Positions 5,821-13,402 of a stretch of 15,811 nt of DNA are shown here, piece after piece. A model generated the notes under the pieces. The model was not told where the DNA came from, did not search any database, and was given only the letters and a program-made list of their open reading frames with translations. The stretch spans positions 1 through 15,811 of the forward strand of contig CAZGYE010000112.1 of NCBI GenBank assembly GCA_964530165.1. Reading direction: 5' to 3'. A program made the translations under genes and the position numbers. The DNA comes from CAZGYE01 sp964530165. Its GTDB lineage: Bacteria > Planctomycetota > Planctomycetia > Planctomycetales > Planctomycetaceae. Numbering within the stretch: position 1 is the first letter of the stretch; each line of letters opens with the position of its first letter.

Positions 5821-7549
5821 CGACTGGCGACTGCGGTCTCTCAAGATGGCTGTCGCGTTGATCTGGCTCGTGCTGGCAGGTCGCTTGACGCAGTTGCAGT
5901 GGATCAACCGGGCCGATCTTGCCAAGACGGCCAGCCGGCAACGCTCGGTAGTCGAGAAGATTCCCGCCCGCCCGGGTGAAATCGTCGATCGCTGCGGCCG
6001 ATTGCTCGCCACCACCATCACGGCTCACAGTTTGTACGTCAATCCGGCCGCCATTGCTGATCCAAAGCACGTTGCGGACGAACTGGCCGACGTCCTTGGT
6101 CTGGACGCCGACGCGCTGGCGGACCGCATCGTCGGCAATCGCGACAAGCATTTCCTGTGGATCAAACGCCGTCTCAGCGACGACGAAGCCGAGCGAGTTC
6201 GCAATCGAAATCTCCCGGCGAAAACGTGGGGCTTCCGCGAAGAGTATCTGCGCCGGTATCCGCAAGGCCGTCTGGCGGCTCACGTCATCGGCCTGCGCGA
6301 CATCGACGGAATCGGCCGGGGCGGGCTGGAACAAAGTTTCGATCATCTGCTCCGCGGTCGAGCAGGACGGCGAGTACTGGTCCGCGACGCCAGGGGCAAA
6401 GTGATCGACGTTCAGGAACAGACGGCAGCGGCTCCCCGGCACGGTCGATCTATTGTGCTCTGCCTCGACGCCGTCATTCAACTCTATGCCGAACGCGAGC
6501 TTGACCGGGTCGTTGCTCAGTGGAAACCGCGCACCGCCTGCGCGATTGTGCTGGATCCAACCAACGGCGAGGTGCTGGCGATGGCGTCGCGGCCCACGTT
6601 CGATCCCAACCTTCCGGCCACCGTCTCCGCCGCCGCTTGGAAGAACACGGCGATTGCGGCGATTTACGAACCGGGCTCGACATTCAAACCGCTTGTGGTG
6701 GCCTGGGCGCTACAAACCGGCGTGATCAATGCCGACGAATCCTTCCATTGCGAAAACGGCGTGTACCGCATGGGTCGCCGTGTGCTACACGATCATCACC
6801 CCTACGGGCGGCTCTGCGTGAAGGACATCTTGGTGAAGTCGAGCAACGTCGGCATGGCAAAAATCGGTGAGCGCCTGACGAATCGCGGATTGTACGAAGC
6901 GGTGGTTGCGTTCGGATTCGGTCGCGTAACCGGCATTGAGCTCCCCGGCGAGCTGCCGGGCATCGTCCGCCCCCTCGAGACGTGGAACGTGTATTCCACC
7001 GGTTCGGTACCGATGGGACAGGAAATCGCCACGACTCCGCTGCAACTCATCACCGCGCATGCCGCACTGGCAAACGGAGGGAAGCTGATGAACCCGCGTC
7101 TCGTTCTCAAACAGACCGACGTCGCTCCGCTGCGGAGCGACCTTCCCGCGACCGCCGGGACAACCGCGACGGTCGTCTCGCAAACCGTTCGGCCTGAGAT
7201 CGCCCGCTGGCTGGTCGAGCAGCCGCTGACCGACGCCGTGCGTCGTGGAACGGGGAGGAAGGCTCAACTAGACGGCTACACGGTGTTCGGCAAAACGGGA
7301 ACGGCACAAAAACCGGACCCCGCAACCGGCGGCTATTCTTCGCACAAGCACGTCAGCTCATTCATTTGCGGCGCCCCGGCCGACGCCCCCCGAGTGCTGG
7401 TCCTCGTAGTCGTCGACGAGCCGTCAGTCGGCAGCAACCACTACGGCGGCACCGTCGCCGCCCCCGCCGCCTCACGCATTCTGCACAAGACGCTGATCCA
7501 CCTGCGAGTCCCGACCAACCACAAACCGCTCCGCTCGGCGCTGAGGTGA
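5717..7549 (+). CDS. ftsI: septal peptidoglycan transpeptidase (FtsI/PBP3-type class B PBP)
   Basis: A class B penicillin-binding protein that cross-links peptidoglycan in the periplasm. After the single transmembrane helix (about residues 42-58) comes the dimerisation domain with RPGEIVDRCGRLLATT and GLRDIDGIGRGGLEQSFD. The transpeptidase domain has all three catalytic motifs: SxxK as STFK with S321 and K324, SSN at 375-377 and KTG at 526-528 (FGKTGTAQKP). No PASTA domains follow. Length is 610 residues from the ATG at 5717, normal to slightly long. The first ~37 residues, including HSFFLFPFSFFLSDW encoded by the heptamer array, look repeat-derived, so translation may really begin at the ATG at 5846 (residue 44); neither has a clear ribosome site. 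The next usual dcw gene, murE, is absent: the cluster ends here against a convergent gene. Confidence 0.93.
   Translation: MDERAWSDTSASQPFRKAGPRTHSFFLFPFSFFLSDWRLRSLKMAVALIWLVLAGRLTQLQWINRADLAKTASRQRSVVEKIPARPGEIVDRCGRLLATTITAHSLYVNPAAIADPKHVADELADVLGLDADALADRIVGNRDKHFLWIKRRLSDDEAERVRNRNLPAKTWGFREEYLRRYPQGRLAAHVIGLRDIDGIGRGGLEQSFDHLLRGRAGRRVLVRDARGKVIDVQEQTAAAPRHGRSIVLCLDAVIQLYAERELDRVVAQWKPRTACAIVLDPTNGEVLAMASRPTFDPNLPATVSAAAWKNTAIAAIYEPGSTFKPLVVAWALQTGVINADESFHCENGVYRMGRRVLHDHHPYGRLCVKDILVKSSNVGMAKIGERLTNRGLYEAVVAFGFGRVTGIELPGELPGIVRPLETWNVYSTGSVPMGQEIATTPLQLITAHAALANGGKLMNPRLVLKQTDVAPLRSDLPATAGTTATVVSQTVRPEIARWLVEQPLTDAVRRGTGRKAQLDGYTVFGKTGTAQKPDPATGGYSSHKHVSSFICGAPADAPRVLVLVVVDEPSVGSNHYGGTVAAPAASRILHKTLIHLRVPTNHKPLRSALR
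5787..5821 (+). repeat. CCTTTTT heptamer tandem array within ftsI 5' region
   Basis: Four perfect CCTTTTT units (5787-5793, 5794-5800, 5801-5807, 5808-5814) followed by a shortened unit CCTTTCC. It lies between the upstream ATG (5717) and the internal ATG (5846) of the PBP gene and is translated as alternating F, L, P and S. Seven is not a multiple of three, so gain or loss of one unit would shift the frame for translation starting at 5717 but leave a start at 5846 intact. Confidence 0.9.
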
Positions 7550-7550
7550 T

Positions 7551-7745
7551 TCACGCGGGCTTGACCGACTCGGCGCGGGGGCCTTTCGGACCCTGCCCCT
7601 CTTCGTACTCGACCGTTTGGCCTTCGTAGAGATCCTGGTACGAACCCTCTTGAACGGCGGACATGTGAAAAAACAGATCCCCTTTGTCCGTGTTGATAAA
7701 TCCGTACCCCTTGTCGGTCAGCTTCTTGATCGTTCCTGTGGGCAT
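7551..7745 (-). CDS. cold-shock domain (CspA-like) nucleic-acid-binding protein
   Basis: A 64-residue single cold-shock domain: MPTGTIKKLTDKGYGFINTD, with RNP1-like KGYGFI at 12-17 and RNP2-like DLFFH at 23-27, then YEGQTVEYEEGQGPKGPRAESVKP. Such proteins bind single-stranded RNA or DNA in the cytoplasm and act as RNA chaperones. The ATG at 7745 is chosen because the domain starts there. The stop is only 1 bp from the ftsI stop on the other strand. A promoter with a 17-bp spacer lies about 50 bp upstream, so it is probably transcribed on its own as well as by read-through from the SDR gene 153 bp upstream. Confidence 0.95.
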   Translation of the reverse strand: MPTGTIKKLTDKGYGFINTDKGDLFFHMSAVQEGSYQDLYEGQTVEYEEGQGPKGPRAESVKPA

Positions 7746-7797
7746 GCTCGCAAGTTCCAAAAAAGAGAGAGTCAGACATTCCACCGAACAACCGCAT

Positions 7798-7826
7798 AGG
7801 ATACCCGCCGGAAGCTCCGCACTCAA
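7798..7826 (-). promoter_or_regulatory. putative cold-shock gene promoter
   Basis: On the minus strand TTGAGT (7826-7821) and TATCCT (7803-7798) are separated by exactly 17 bp, a sigma-70-like pattern. A start near 7791 would give a leader of about 46 nt before the ATG at 7745. Confidence 0.45.
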
Positions 7827-7898
7827 TAGTGAAGCCCCCCGCTCGCGAATTTGCCGGTCGGAAACGAAAGACGCATTCCTCACGGCGATCGCTTCGCG

Positions 7899-8669
7899 TC
7901 AGATCGCTCCGAACAGTCGACTGCCGGCCGTCAGGCCGCCGTCGATCACGAGCGTCGCGCCGTTGACAAAGCTGGATTCGTCCGAGCCGAGATACACGGC
8001 CATGTGCGCGACGTCTTCGGGGCGTCCCAATCGCCGCAGCGGATACCACTGGAGCAGTTTCTCTTTGCTTCCGGCCTTCTGGTCCCAGTACGCGCCGCCG
8101 CGCTCGGTGTCGATGGTTCCCGGACAGATGACGTTGGCCCGAACACCCTGCGGCCCGAAGGTGACCGCCACGTTCTTGGTGAGCGAGAGCAGCCCCGCCT
8201 TCGCCGCGCTGTAGCCAAACTCGCCGATGCTCCACAGCGCGTTCACCGACGAGACATTGATGATGCTGCCCCCGCCGGCGGAAATCATGACCGGCACGAC
8301 AGCCTGGCTACAGAGGAAGTGGCTGGTGAGGTTCAAAGCCAAGTCGGCTTCCCAGCTTGACGGGGTCATCTCCAGCAATTCCTGTCCGGAGCTTCCGCCC
8401 GCGTTGTTCATCCAAATGTCGATTCCGCCGAGCAGGTGGTTGGCCTGCTCGACCAAATCAGCCACCGCCGGCGGGTCGGTGACGTCGGCTTCGACAAAGT
8501 CGGCCGCCGCACCGGTTTCCCGGATCGACTCGGCCGCTTGCAGGCCGGCGTCGGCCTCGATGTCCACAAGGACCACCCGCGCCCCTTCAGCGGCAAAAAA
8601 TCGGGCCGTCACCTCGCCGATTCCCTGCGCCGCCCCGGTCACCACCGCTCGCTTCTCAGCCAGCCTCAT
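7899..8669 (-). CDS. SDR family NAD(P)-dependent oxidoreductase
   Basis: A 256-residue classical short-chain dehydrogenase/reductase. Visible are the cofactor motif TGAAQGIG (11-18), the acidic D36 at the end of beta-2 (VDIEAD) favouring NAD over NADP, ADVTD (61-65), NNAG (88-91), N113, the catalytic S140/S141, and YSAAK with Y153 and K157, then CPGTIDTE and the C-terminal VNGATLVIDGGLTAG. It probably oxidises or reduces a sugar or polyol hydroxyl; the substrate is not readable from sequence. ATG 8669 is preferred because AGGAG sits 7 nt upstream; a GTG directly before it (8672) is possible. It lies 47 bp downstream of the large haem-protein gene on the same strand and likely shares its transcript. 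Confidence 0.93.
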   Translation of the reverse strand: MRLAEKRAVVTGAAQGIGEVTARFFAAEGARVVLVDIEADAGLQAAESIRETGAAADFVEADVTDPPAVADLVEQANHLLGGIDIWMNNAGGSSGQELLEMTPSSWEADLALNLTSHFLCSQAVVPVMISAGGGSIINVSSVNALWSIGEFGYSAAKAGLLSLTKNVAVTFGPQGVRANVICPGTIDTERGGAYWDQKAGSKEKLLQWYPLRRLGRPEDVAHMAVYLGSDESSFVNGATLVIDGGLTAGSRLFGAI

Positions 8670-8716
8670 CACGTCTCTCCTTTCGAACGTCCGCAGGAAT
8701 GAACAGCTCTGAGATT

Positions 8717-11671
8717 TTACTTCAGCGAGCTCAGGTACTCCAGCAGGTCGGCGGCTTGCTGGGCGGTCATGTCGCGGAGCAGCAGTTCGGGCATCAATGA
8801 TTTCTCTTGAGGCATGAGCAACTCGATCTCCGTTCTCGGCACCTCGATCAGCTTGTGCTCGTTGTCTTTGAGCACAATCTTCTCGGCCGTTTTTTCGACC
8901 ATCAAGCCTGAGAACACGCGGCCTTGCTTGGTCTCGACGAGATAGGCGAAGAACTTGGGATCGATGAACTTTGACGGCTCAAGAATGTGCTCGAGGATTT
9001 GGGCGCGATTGTACTTCTTGCCGATTTGACTCAGGTCGGGGCCCAGCTCCTTCCCATTGCCTCCAATGCGATGACAGTTTTGACAGGACACGCCGGCCGT
9101 CTGGAAGAAGACTTGCTTCCCACGCGCGCGGTCGCCGGTCAGCGCCAAGAGCTTGGCCGGCTTGATGAGGCTGCCGAGCCGTTTGATCCGTTTTTCCTCC
9201 GGCAGAAACCGTTCGAACAATTCACGCACCTGGGGCTGCGTGTGTGCTGTGGCTTTTTGGATAACCTCTTCGCGCACCGAGCCATTGATGCTTTTCTCGT
9301 CGATGGCCCGTAAGACCATCAACGCGCCGCTGGTGCTCGCCAGCAGCCGATCGACCATTTCTCCAGGAGATGTGCCGCCGGGGGAGTGCAGCTTCTCCAA
9401 TGCAGCAAGCTCACGTGAGCGCAGTTTGGCGGCTGGGCCGTCGGGCTGTTGGTTTCCGGAATCGCGCGGCAATTGGCTGATCCAGTCGTGGATAAGCTTG
9501 ACGGCCCGCTCATCAACGACGGTGGAGCCCAATTTCGGCATGCGTCCCCGGCCCAGTTTCGAGATACGACACAGCAGCACGGAACGGTACGGGTCGCCGG
9601 GTGCAACAAGCTGCGCGGCTACGATGCCGAAACTGCCCTGCAGCGGAGTGACGCCGAAGATCTTGGTCTTATCCGGCTCGGTGGTAAACTCCAATTCTAT
9701 TTGGGCGTTGCCGCCGCCGGCGGGTACATGACAGTGCGCACAATTGGCGTGCAAATACGATCGCGCCCGCGCGTCGAGATCGGCCGAGGCGTCATACGGA
9801 TTGACCAGACTGGGAAATTCTTCCGGGGGCTTGTCGAGTTTCTTCTTGAACAGTCCGATGTGGTCGAACGCTCGCAACTGATTATCGGCGCCGTTTTCGT
9901 AATCGTGCACCTTGTTCATCTGCAGCGTATTCAGACCGAGGACAAACTTGGCCGCCCGCGAATGGCAGCCCATGCATTCGATCCTGCTGGGGTATCGCCA
10001 GGTCTGCCGGTAAGAACCGCCGGGGGCCGCAGAGTCCTGAATGACAAACGTGCGGTCCGTGCCGCTGCGCTGGACAAGGGTCGCATCGGTTTGTGCTTGG
10101 TCCCAGTTGTAGGAATACCCGTGCCATTGTCCGTCCTGGATGGTCAACAGGCGGGTTTCGACGCGCTGGCGGCTGGCTGGGTTGCCGGACTCCAATTCGA
10201 GCCAGAGAGTCTGGACGAGCACCGTCCCCTCGGGGAATTCCCAGCCGCGCTGATCGCTCATCACGATTTGTCCATCACCGGGAATGGCGAGGAACCGCTC
10301 TTGCGAGGCGCCGTCCGACCAGACTGGTGCGTTGACCGAATAGGGGATCACCCCCGGTGCCGGCCGATGTTTCCTCACAGACGTGAACAGTCCGGTCTCG
10401 CTCAGTTTGGTGGGGAAACGCGTGGTCCGTTTTCCTGCATCGGGGGTCGGCTCGAGCCACAAGATCTCGCCGCCGTGGTCAATCAGATAGAGTTCCCCGG
10501 CATGGTCCCGTCCGAACGAGGCGACCTTGTAGTTCGAGTCTGCCAGCACGGTGTGTTCAGTCACTTTGCCCTGTTGGTGGCGGAGTCCCCACACACTGCC
10601 GGTTGCGTAATCGCAGTAAATGTAGGCGCCGACGAGCTTCTTCAGCCGCGAGCCGTAGTAAACGTAGCCGCCGGTAATCGAGCGGGCCTCGGAGTGCGAA
10701 TGCTCGACGATCGGCAGGGCAAACGGAGCAGGACCAGGCTTGCGGTCGGCGTAAAACGGATGGCTGCCTTCGATCACGCTCCAGCCGCAGTTGTCACCCC
10801 GCTTGACCAAACGAATCATCTCCCACAGGTCCTGGCCGACGTCGCCGATCCACAAGTCGCCGGTCTTCGAGTCGAAGCTCATCCGCCAAGGGTTTCTCAG
10901 ACCGAACGCCCAGAGCTCGGGACGGGCCTCTTTGATGTGCAGAAACGGATTGTCCTTGGGAATGCCGTACGCCTTGCCCGAATCGGGATGATCGACGTCG
11001 ATGCGCAGCACGCCGCTGGGCAAATCGGTGATGTCCTGACCCGTGTTGTTCGTGTCGGAATCGCTCGTGCCGTCGCCGGACGCGATGTAAAGGCAGCCGT
11101 CCGGGCCGAACGCCATGTCGCCGCCGTCGTGTCCCCCGGACGCCCACTGGATGATGATCTTCTCCGAACCGGGCATCAGCTTTCGCGGCTTGTCGTCGGT
11201 CGTCTGGAACCTCGAGATGCGATTGTGCCGATCCTCTTGGGGACCGTTCGAGAACACGTACACGTAGCCGTTCTTCTCGTAGTCGGGATGAAACGTCACG
11301 CTGTACGTGAAGCGTTTCATGTCATAAATTTCTGTCGCCGCCGCCGCATCGTTGTCATCATCGAAGGCGAGGATCTGCCCTGGGTATTGAACCAGAAACA
11401 AGCGCCGACTACCTGGTTCGGGGATCAAGTAGACCGGCTTCTCGAACTTGAGTTTCGGGAAGCGGCGCCGCAGGCGGTAGGGCAGGAGCGGATCTGGAGA
11501 ACCGACGACCCGGGAGGTCGTCCACAGGACGCGCTTCTCGATGCCAAACGGCTTCAGTGCTTTCGCCGGGCTTTGGCTGTTCTGCGCAGCGGCATCCGTC
11601 TCGGCAAACGGGCCGAGCAAGACAAACACGCACACAGCCGACGCGATCAGAAATCGATACGATCGCTTCAT
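8717..11671 (-). CDS. PQQ-type sugar dehydrogenase-like propeller fused to c-type haem domains
   Basis: A 984-residue secreted protein with a signal peptide (about 1-28, KRSYRFLIASAVCVFVLLG, then Ala-rich). Residues about 60-410 form a beta-propeller like glucose/sorbosone dehydrogenases: GGHDGGDMAFGPDGCLYIASGDG, LWAFGLRNPWRMSFD, ARSITGGYVYYG. The middle part (about 415-740) has two haem sites: C566-MG-C569-H570 and C644-AH-C647-H648. The C-terminal domain (about 840-984) has a third, C863-QN-C866-H867, in the GVSCQNCHRIGGNGKELGPDLSQIG context typical of planctomycete and verrucomicrobial haem-binding domains, ending MTAQQAADLLEYLSSLK. It probably oxidises a sugar or polyol in the periplasm and passes electrons to c haems. 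Its start lies 31 bp after the oxidoreductase gene stop, implying co-transcription. The cofactor and substrate are inference. Confidence 0.9.
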   Translation of the reverse strand: MKRSYRFLIASAVCVFVLLGPFAETDAAAQNSQSPAKALKPFGIEKRVLWTTSRVVGSPDPLLPYRLRRRFPKLKFEKPVYLIPEPGSRRLFLVQYPGQILAFDDDNDAAAATEIYDMKRFTYSVTFHPDYEKNGYVYVFSNGPQEDRHNRISRFQTTDDKPRKLMPGSEKIIIQWASGGHDGGDMAFGPDGCLYIASGDGTSDSDTNNTGQDITDLPSGVLRIDVDHPDSGKAYGIPKDNPFLHIKEARPELWAFGLRNPWRMSFDSKTGDLWIGDVGQDLWEMIRLVKRGDNCGWSVIEGSHPFYADRKPGPAPFALPIVEHSHSEARSITGGYVYYGSRLKKLVGAYIYCDYATGSVWGLRHQQGKVTEHTVLADSNYKVASFGRDHAGELYLIDHGGEILWLEPTPDAGKRTTRFPTKLSETGLFTSVRKHRPAPGVIPYSVNAPVWSDGASQERFLAIPGDGQIVMSDQRGWEFPEGTVLVQTLWLELESGNPASRQRVETRLLTIQDGQWHGYSYNWDQAQTDATLVQRSGTDRTFVIQDSAAPGGSYRQTWRYPSRIECMGCHSRAAKFVLGLNTLQMNKVHDYENGADNQLRAFDHIGLFKKKLDKPPEEFPSLVNPYDASADLDARARSYLHANCAHCHVPAGGGNAQIELEFTTEPDKTKIFGVTPLQGSFGIVAAQLVAPGDPYRSVLLCRISKLGRGRMPKLGSTVVDERAVKLIHDWISQLPRDSGNQQPDGPAAKLRSRELAALEKLHSPGGTSPGEMVDRLLASTSGALMVLRAIDEKSINGSVREEVIQKATAHTQPQVRELFERFLPEEKRIKRLGSLIKPAKLLALTGDRARGKQVFFQTAGVSCQNCHRIGGNGKELGPDLSQIGKKYNRAQILEHILEPSKFIDPKFFAYLVETKQGRVFSGLMVEKTAEKIVLKDNEHKLIEVPRTEIELLMPQEKSLMPELLLRDMTAQQAADLLEYLSSLK

Positions 11672-11702
11672 GGACTCTTTCGTAACGCCTGCCGATGTTT
11701 CG

Positions 11703-13004
11703 TTACAGCGTCCAGCCCTTGCGGTAGTCGCGTTGGAGATACTGCTCGGCTTCCGCGGCGTTGGGGAACTTCATGTTTTGAGGATCCCAGTGGATCTTCT
11801 TTCCGCAGCGATAAGCCACGTTGCCCAACAGGATCGTCTCGGTCACCGCGCCGGAGTAATCGAAGTTGCACAAGGTTTTGCTGCCGGTCTTGCAGGCGAC
11901 GATCCACTCCTGGTGATGCCCGATGGAACGGGGAATGGTCGGTTCGGGCGGCTGAAAACCGGCAAACTGCGCTTCAGGCCACAGCATCCGCTTGCTGTAG
12001 TTGGCCAGCAGCATCCCTTTCGAGCCGACAAACACGCCCCAAGCCCAATCGGGCAGATTGTGCTCGACCCAAAACGGCGGACGCTTTCGCCCGTGGTCCC
12101 AGGTCACCTTGACCGGCGGCAGCTCGCCCCGGGCGGGAAACTCCCAGCGGACGGTCATCGGCCGCGGAGTGCTCTCCGGATGCACGGGAGACCCTTCCGC
12201 CTCGATCGTCGTGGGATGGCGCAGCTTCAAGGCCCAGAAGGCCAAGTCGAGGTAGTGACAACCCATGTTGCCCAGCGCACCGCCGCCGAAATCCCACCAG
12301 TAGTGCCAATCGTGCGGAACGTAACACGGATGGTACGGCCGATACGGCGCCGGGCCCAGCCACAGGTCCCATGAGAGCGTGGCGGGAACCGGCGGGGTGT
12401 CTGTGGGTCGATCGCCGGCCGTTCCGCCGCCGGCGAGCCGAATGTTGACCTCACGCACCGTCCCAATCGCACCGGACTGGATCAGCTCGACGATGCGGCG
12501 GAAATTCTCGGACGCGTGAATCAATGTGCCCATTTGAGTGGCCACTTTCATCTCGGCAGCGACCGCGGCGACTACGCGAGTTTCGTAGAGCGAATGGGTC
12601 AGCGGCTTCTCGCAGAAGCAGTGCTTGCCCATCCGCATCGCCATCACGCTGGCCGGCGCGTGGATGTGGTTGGGCGTGCTGACAACCACCGCGTCGATCT
12701 GCTTGTCCATCTCGTCGAGCATCTTGCGGAAGTCGTGGTACTTCTTCGTCCTGGGATAGCGTTTGAACGTGTCGGCCGCCCGGTGCTCGTCCACGTCGCA
12801 GAGCGCGACGATGTTCTCGCGGGCAACCAGGCCCAAGTTGGCCGCTCCCCGGCCGCCGGCGCCGATGATGGCGATGTTGAGCTTCTCATTGGGAGACGTC
12901 GACTCGGCGGCAGGCAGCTCGCTCCAAGCACCACAGGCAACTGCTGCGGCGCCGGCCGTCGTGGTGCGTTTCAAGAAGTCACGGCGAGTCATGTGGGGGA
13001 ACAT
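11703..13004 (-). CDS. Tat-exported Gfo/Idh/MocA family oxidoreductase
   Basis: A 433-residue NAD(P)-dependent oxidoreductase of the Gfo/Idh/MocA family, acting on sugars, inositols or their derivatives. It begins MFPHMTRRDFLKRTTTAGAA: a twin-arginine signal (RR at 7-8) followed by a hydrophobic stretch, so export as a folded, cofactor-loaded protein is likely. The Rossmann core is IAIIGAGGRGAAN (44-56), followed by STPNHIHA (109-116) and the family motif CEKPLTHS (131-138). The remainder fits the C-terminal domain of planctomycete members (DWHYWWDFGGGALGNMGCHYLD). ATG 13004 is chosen because AAGGAAGGAA lies about 8 nt upstream; an ATG at 12992 is an alternative. It heads the minus-strand operon with the haem fusion and the SDR gene. 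Confidence 0.95.
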   Translation of the reverse strand: MFPHMTRRDFLKRTTTAGAAAVACGAWSELPAAESTSPNEKLNIAIIGAGGRGAANLGLVARENIVALCDVDEHRAADTFKRYPRTKKYHDFRKMLDEMDKQIDAVVVSTPNHIHAPASVMAMRMGKHCFCEKPLTHSLYETRVVAAVAAEMKVATQMGTLIHASENFRRIVELIQSGAIGTVREVNIRLAGGGTAGDRPTDTPPVPATLSWDLWLGPAPYRPYHPCYVPHDWHYWWDFGGGALGNMGCHYLDLAFWALKLRHPTTIEAEGSPVHPESTPRPMTVRWEFPARGELPPVKVTWDHGRKRPPFWVEHNLPDWAWGVFVGSKGMLLANYSKRMLWPEAQFAGFQPPEPTIPRSIGHHQEWIVACKTGSKTLCNFDYSGAVTETILLGNVAYRCGKKIHWDPQNMKFPNAAEAEQYLQRDYRKGWTL

Positions 13005-13043
13005 CGTGGAATTCCTTCCTTCTACAGGGGTGGAAACATACCT

Positions 13044-13073
13044 AGAATCGGCAAAACGGCGGGCGGCTGTCAA
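13044..13073 (-). promoter_or_regulatory. putative promoter of the oxidoreductase/haem operon
   Basis: A perfect TTGACA -35 on the minus strand (13073-13068) is followed after 18 bp by GATTCT (13049-13044), a weak -10. The predicted start near 13037 leaves a leader of about 33 nt containing the purine-rich ribosome site before the ATG at 13004. Confidence 0.4.
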
Positions 13074-13182
13074 GGGGAACGTCGAATTTCGACAGACGGC
13101 TTTTATCTCACGCTCGTCCAACCCGCGAACTACAAATCGAGTCGCGTTGAGTCGACAAGGTCCCGGACTCCAGAACATGCAA

Positions 13183-13211
13183 TTGTCGACTTCCCGGCAA
13201 CTCGCTAAAAT
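13183..13211 (+). promoter_or_regulatory. putative promoter of the SirB1-like gene
   Basis: TTGTCG (13183-13188) and TAAAAT (13206-13211) are separated by exactly 17 bp, a good sigma-70-like arrangement with a strong -10. Transcription would begin near 13218, just before the palindromic element, so the element would lie in the 5' leader of the mRNA. Confidence 0.5.
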
Positions 13212-13224
13212 CTTCCGGTTAGGC

Positions 13225-13384
13225 TGGATTATTCACAGGCCGTCGTTGTGGTACCCAAGCCGACAACTTGTTGTCGGAATCCACTGGGTGGTACCCAAGC
13301 CGACAACTTGTTGTCGGAATCCACTGGTTTGGCGGCACATCCAGCGACGACAAGTCGTCGGCTTGGGTTTCTGTGAATAATCCA
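13225..13384. mobile_element. 160-bp palindromic MITE-like element with 14-bp terminal inverted repeats
   Basis: The ends are perfect 14-bp inverted repeats: TGGATTATTCACAG at 13225-13238 and CTGTGAATAATCCA at 13371-13384. Inside are two direct 39-bp repeats with the palindrome CCGACAACTTGTTGTCGG (13260-13277 and 13300-13317) and an inverted relative with CGACGACAAGTCGTCG (13345-13360). No coding capacity is evident. I could not see a clear target-site duplication in the flanks. Confidence 0.75.
13249..13327. repeat. two direct 39-bp repeats, period 40, each with an 18-bp palindrome
   Basis: TGGTACCC..CCACTGG occurs at 13249-13287 and 13289-13327, identical over 39 bp as far as I can read. 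Each carries an 8-bp stem (CCGACAAC/GTTGTCGG) with a TT loop. The perfect identity suggests a recent duplication. Confidence 0.85.
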
Positions 13385-13402
13385 CGTGAGTGAGCCGGTA
13401 AA

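Larger units (their letters stand above)
13005..13402. other. 398-bp non-coding intergenic region with divergent promoters and a palindromic element
   Basis: Contains, from left to right, the leader and promoter of the minus-strand operon (13005-13073), an unremarkable stretch (13074-13182), a plus-strand promoter (13183-13211), a 160-bp palindromic element (13225-13384) and an 18-bp link to the next start codon. No gene is supported here. Confidence 0.7.

Noticed and set aside
5535..5861. Short Lys-rich open frame starting MKGKRKKKKGKKQK
   Set aside because: It spans the repeat insert and ends in the heptamer array; the protein is a translation of repeats, not a conserved gene.
9449..12112. 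887-residue open frame on the plus strand
   Set aside because: It is antisense to the haem fusion and the oxidoreductase, which have clear family motifs; the long frame results from high GC and codon bias, and its protein has no recognisable domain.
13249..13360. Possible CRISPR array
   Set aside because: Only two direct repeats with one base between them and no spacers; the third copy is inverted. No cas genes are visible.
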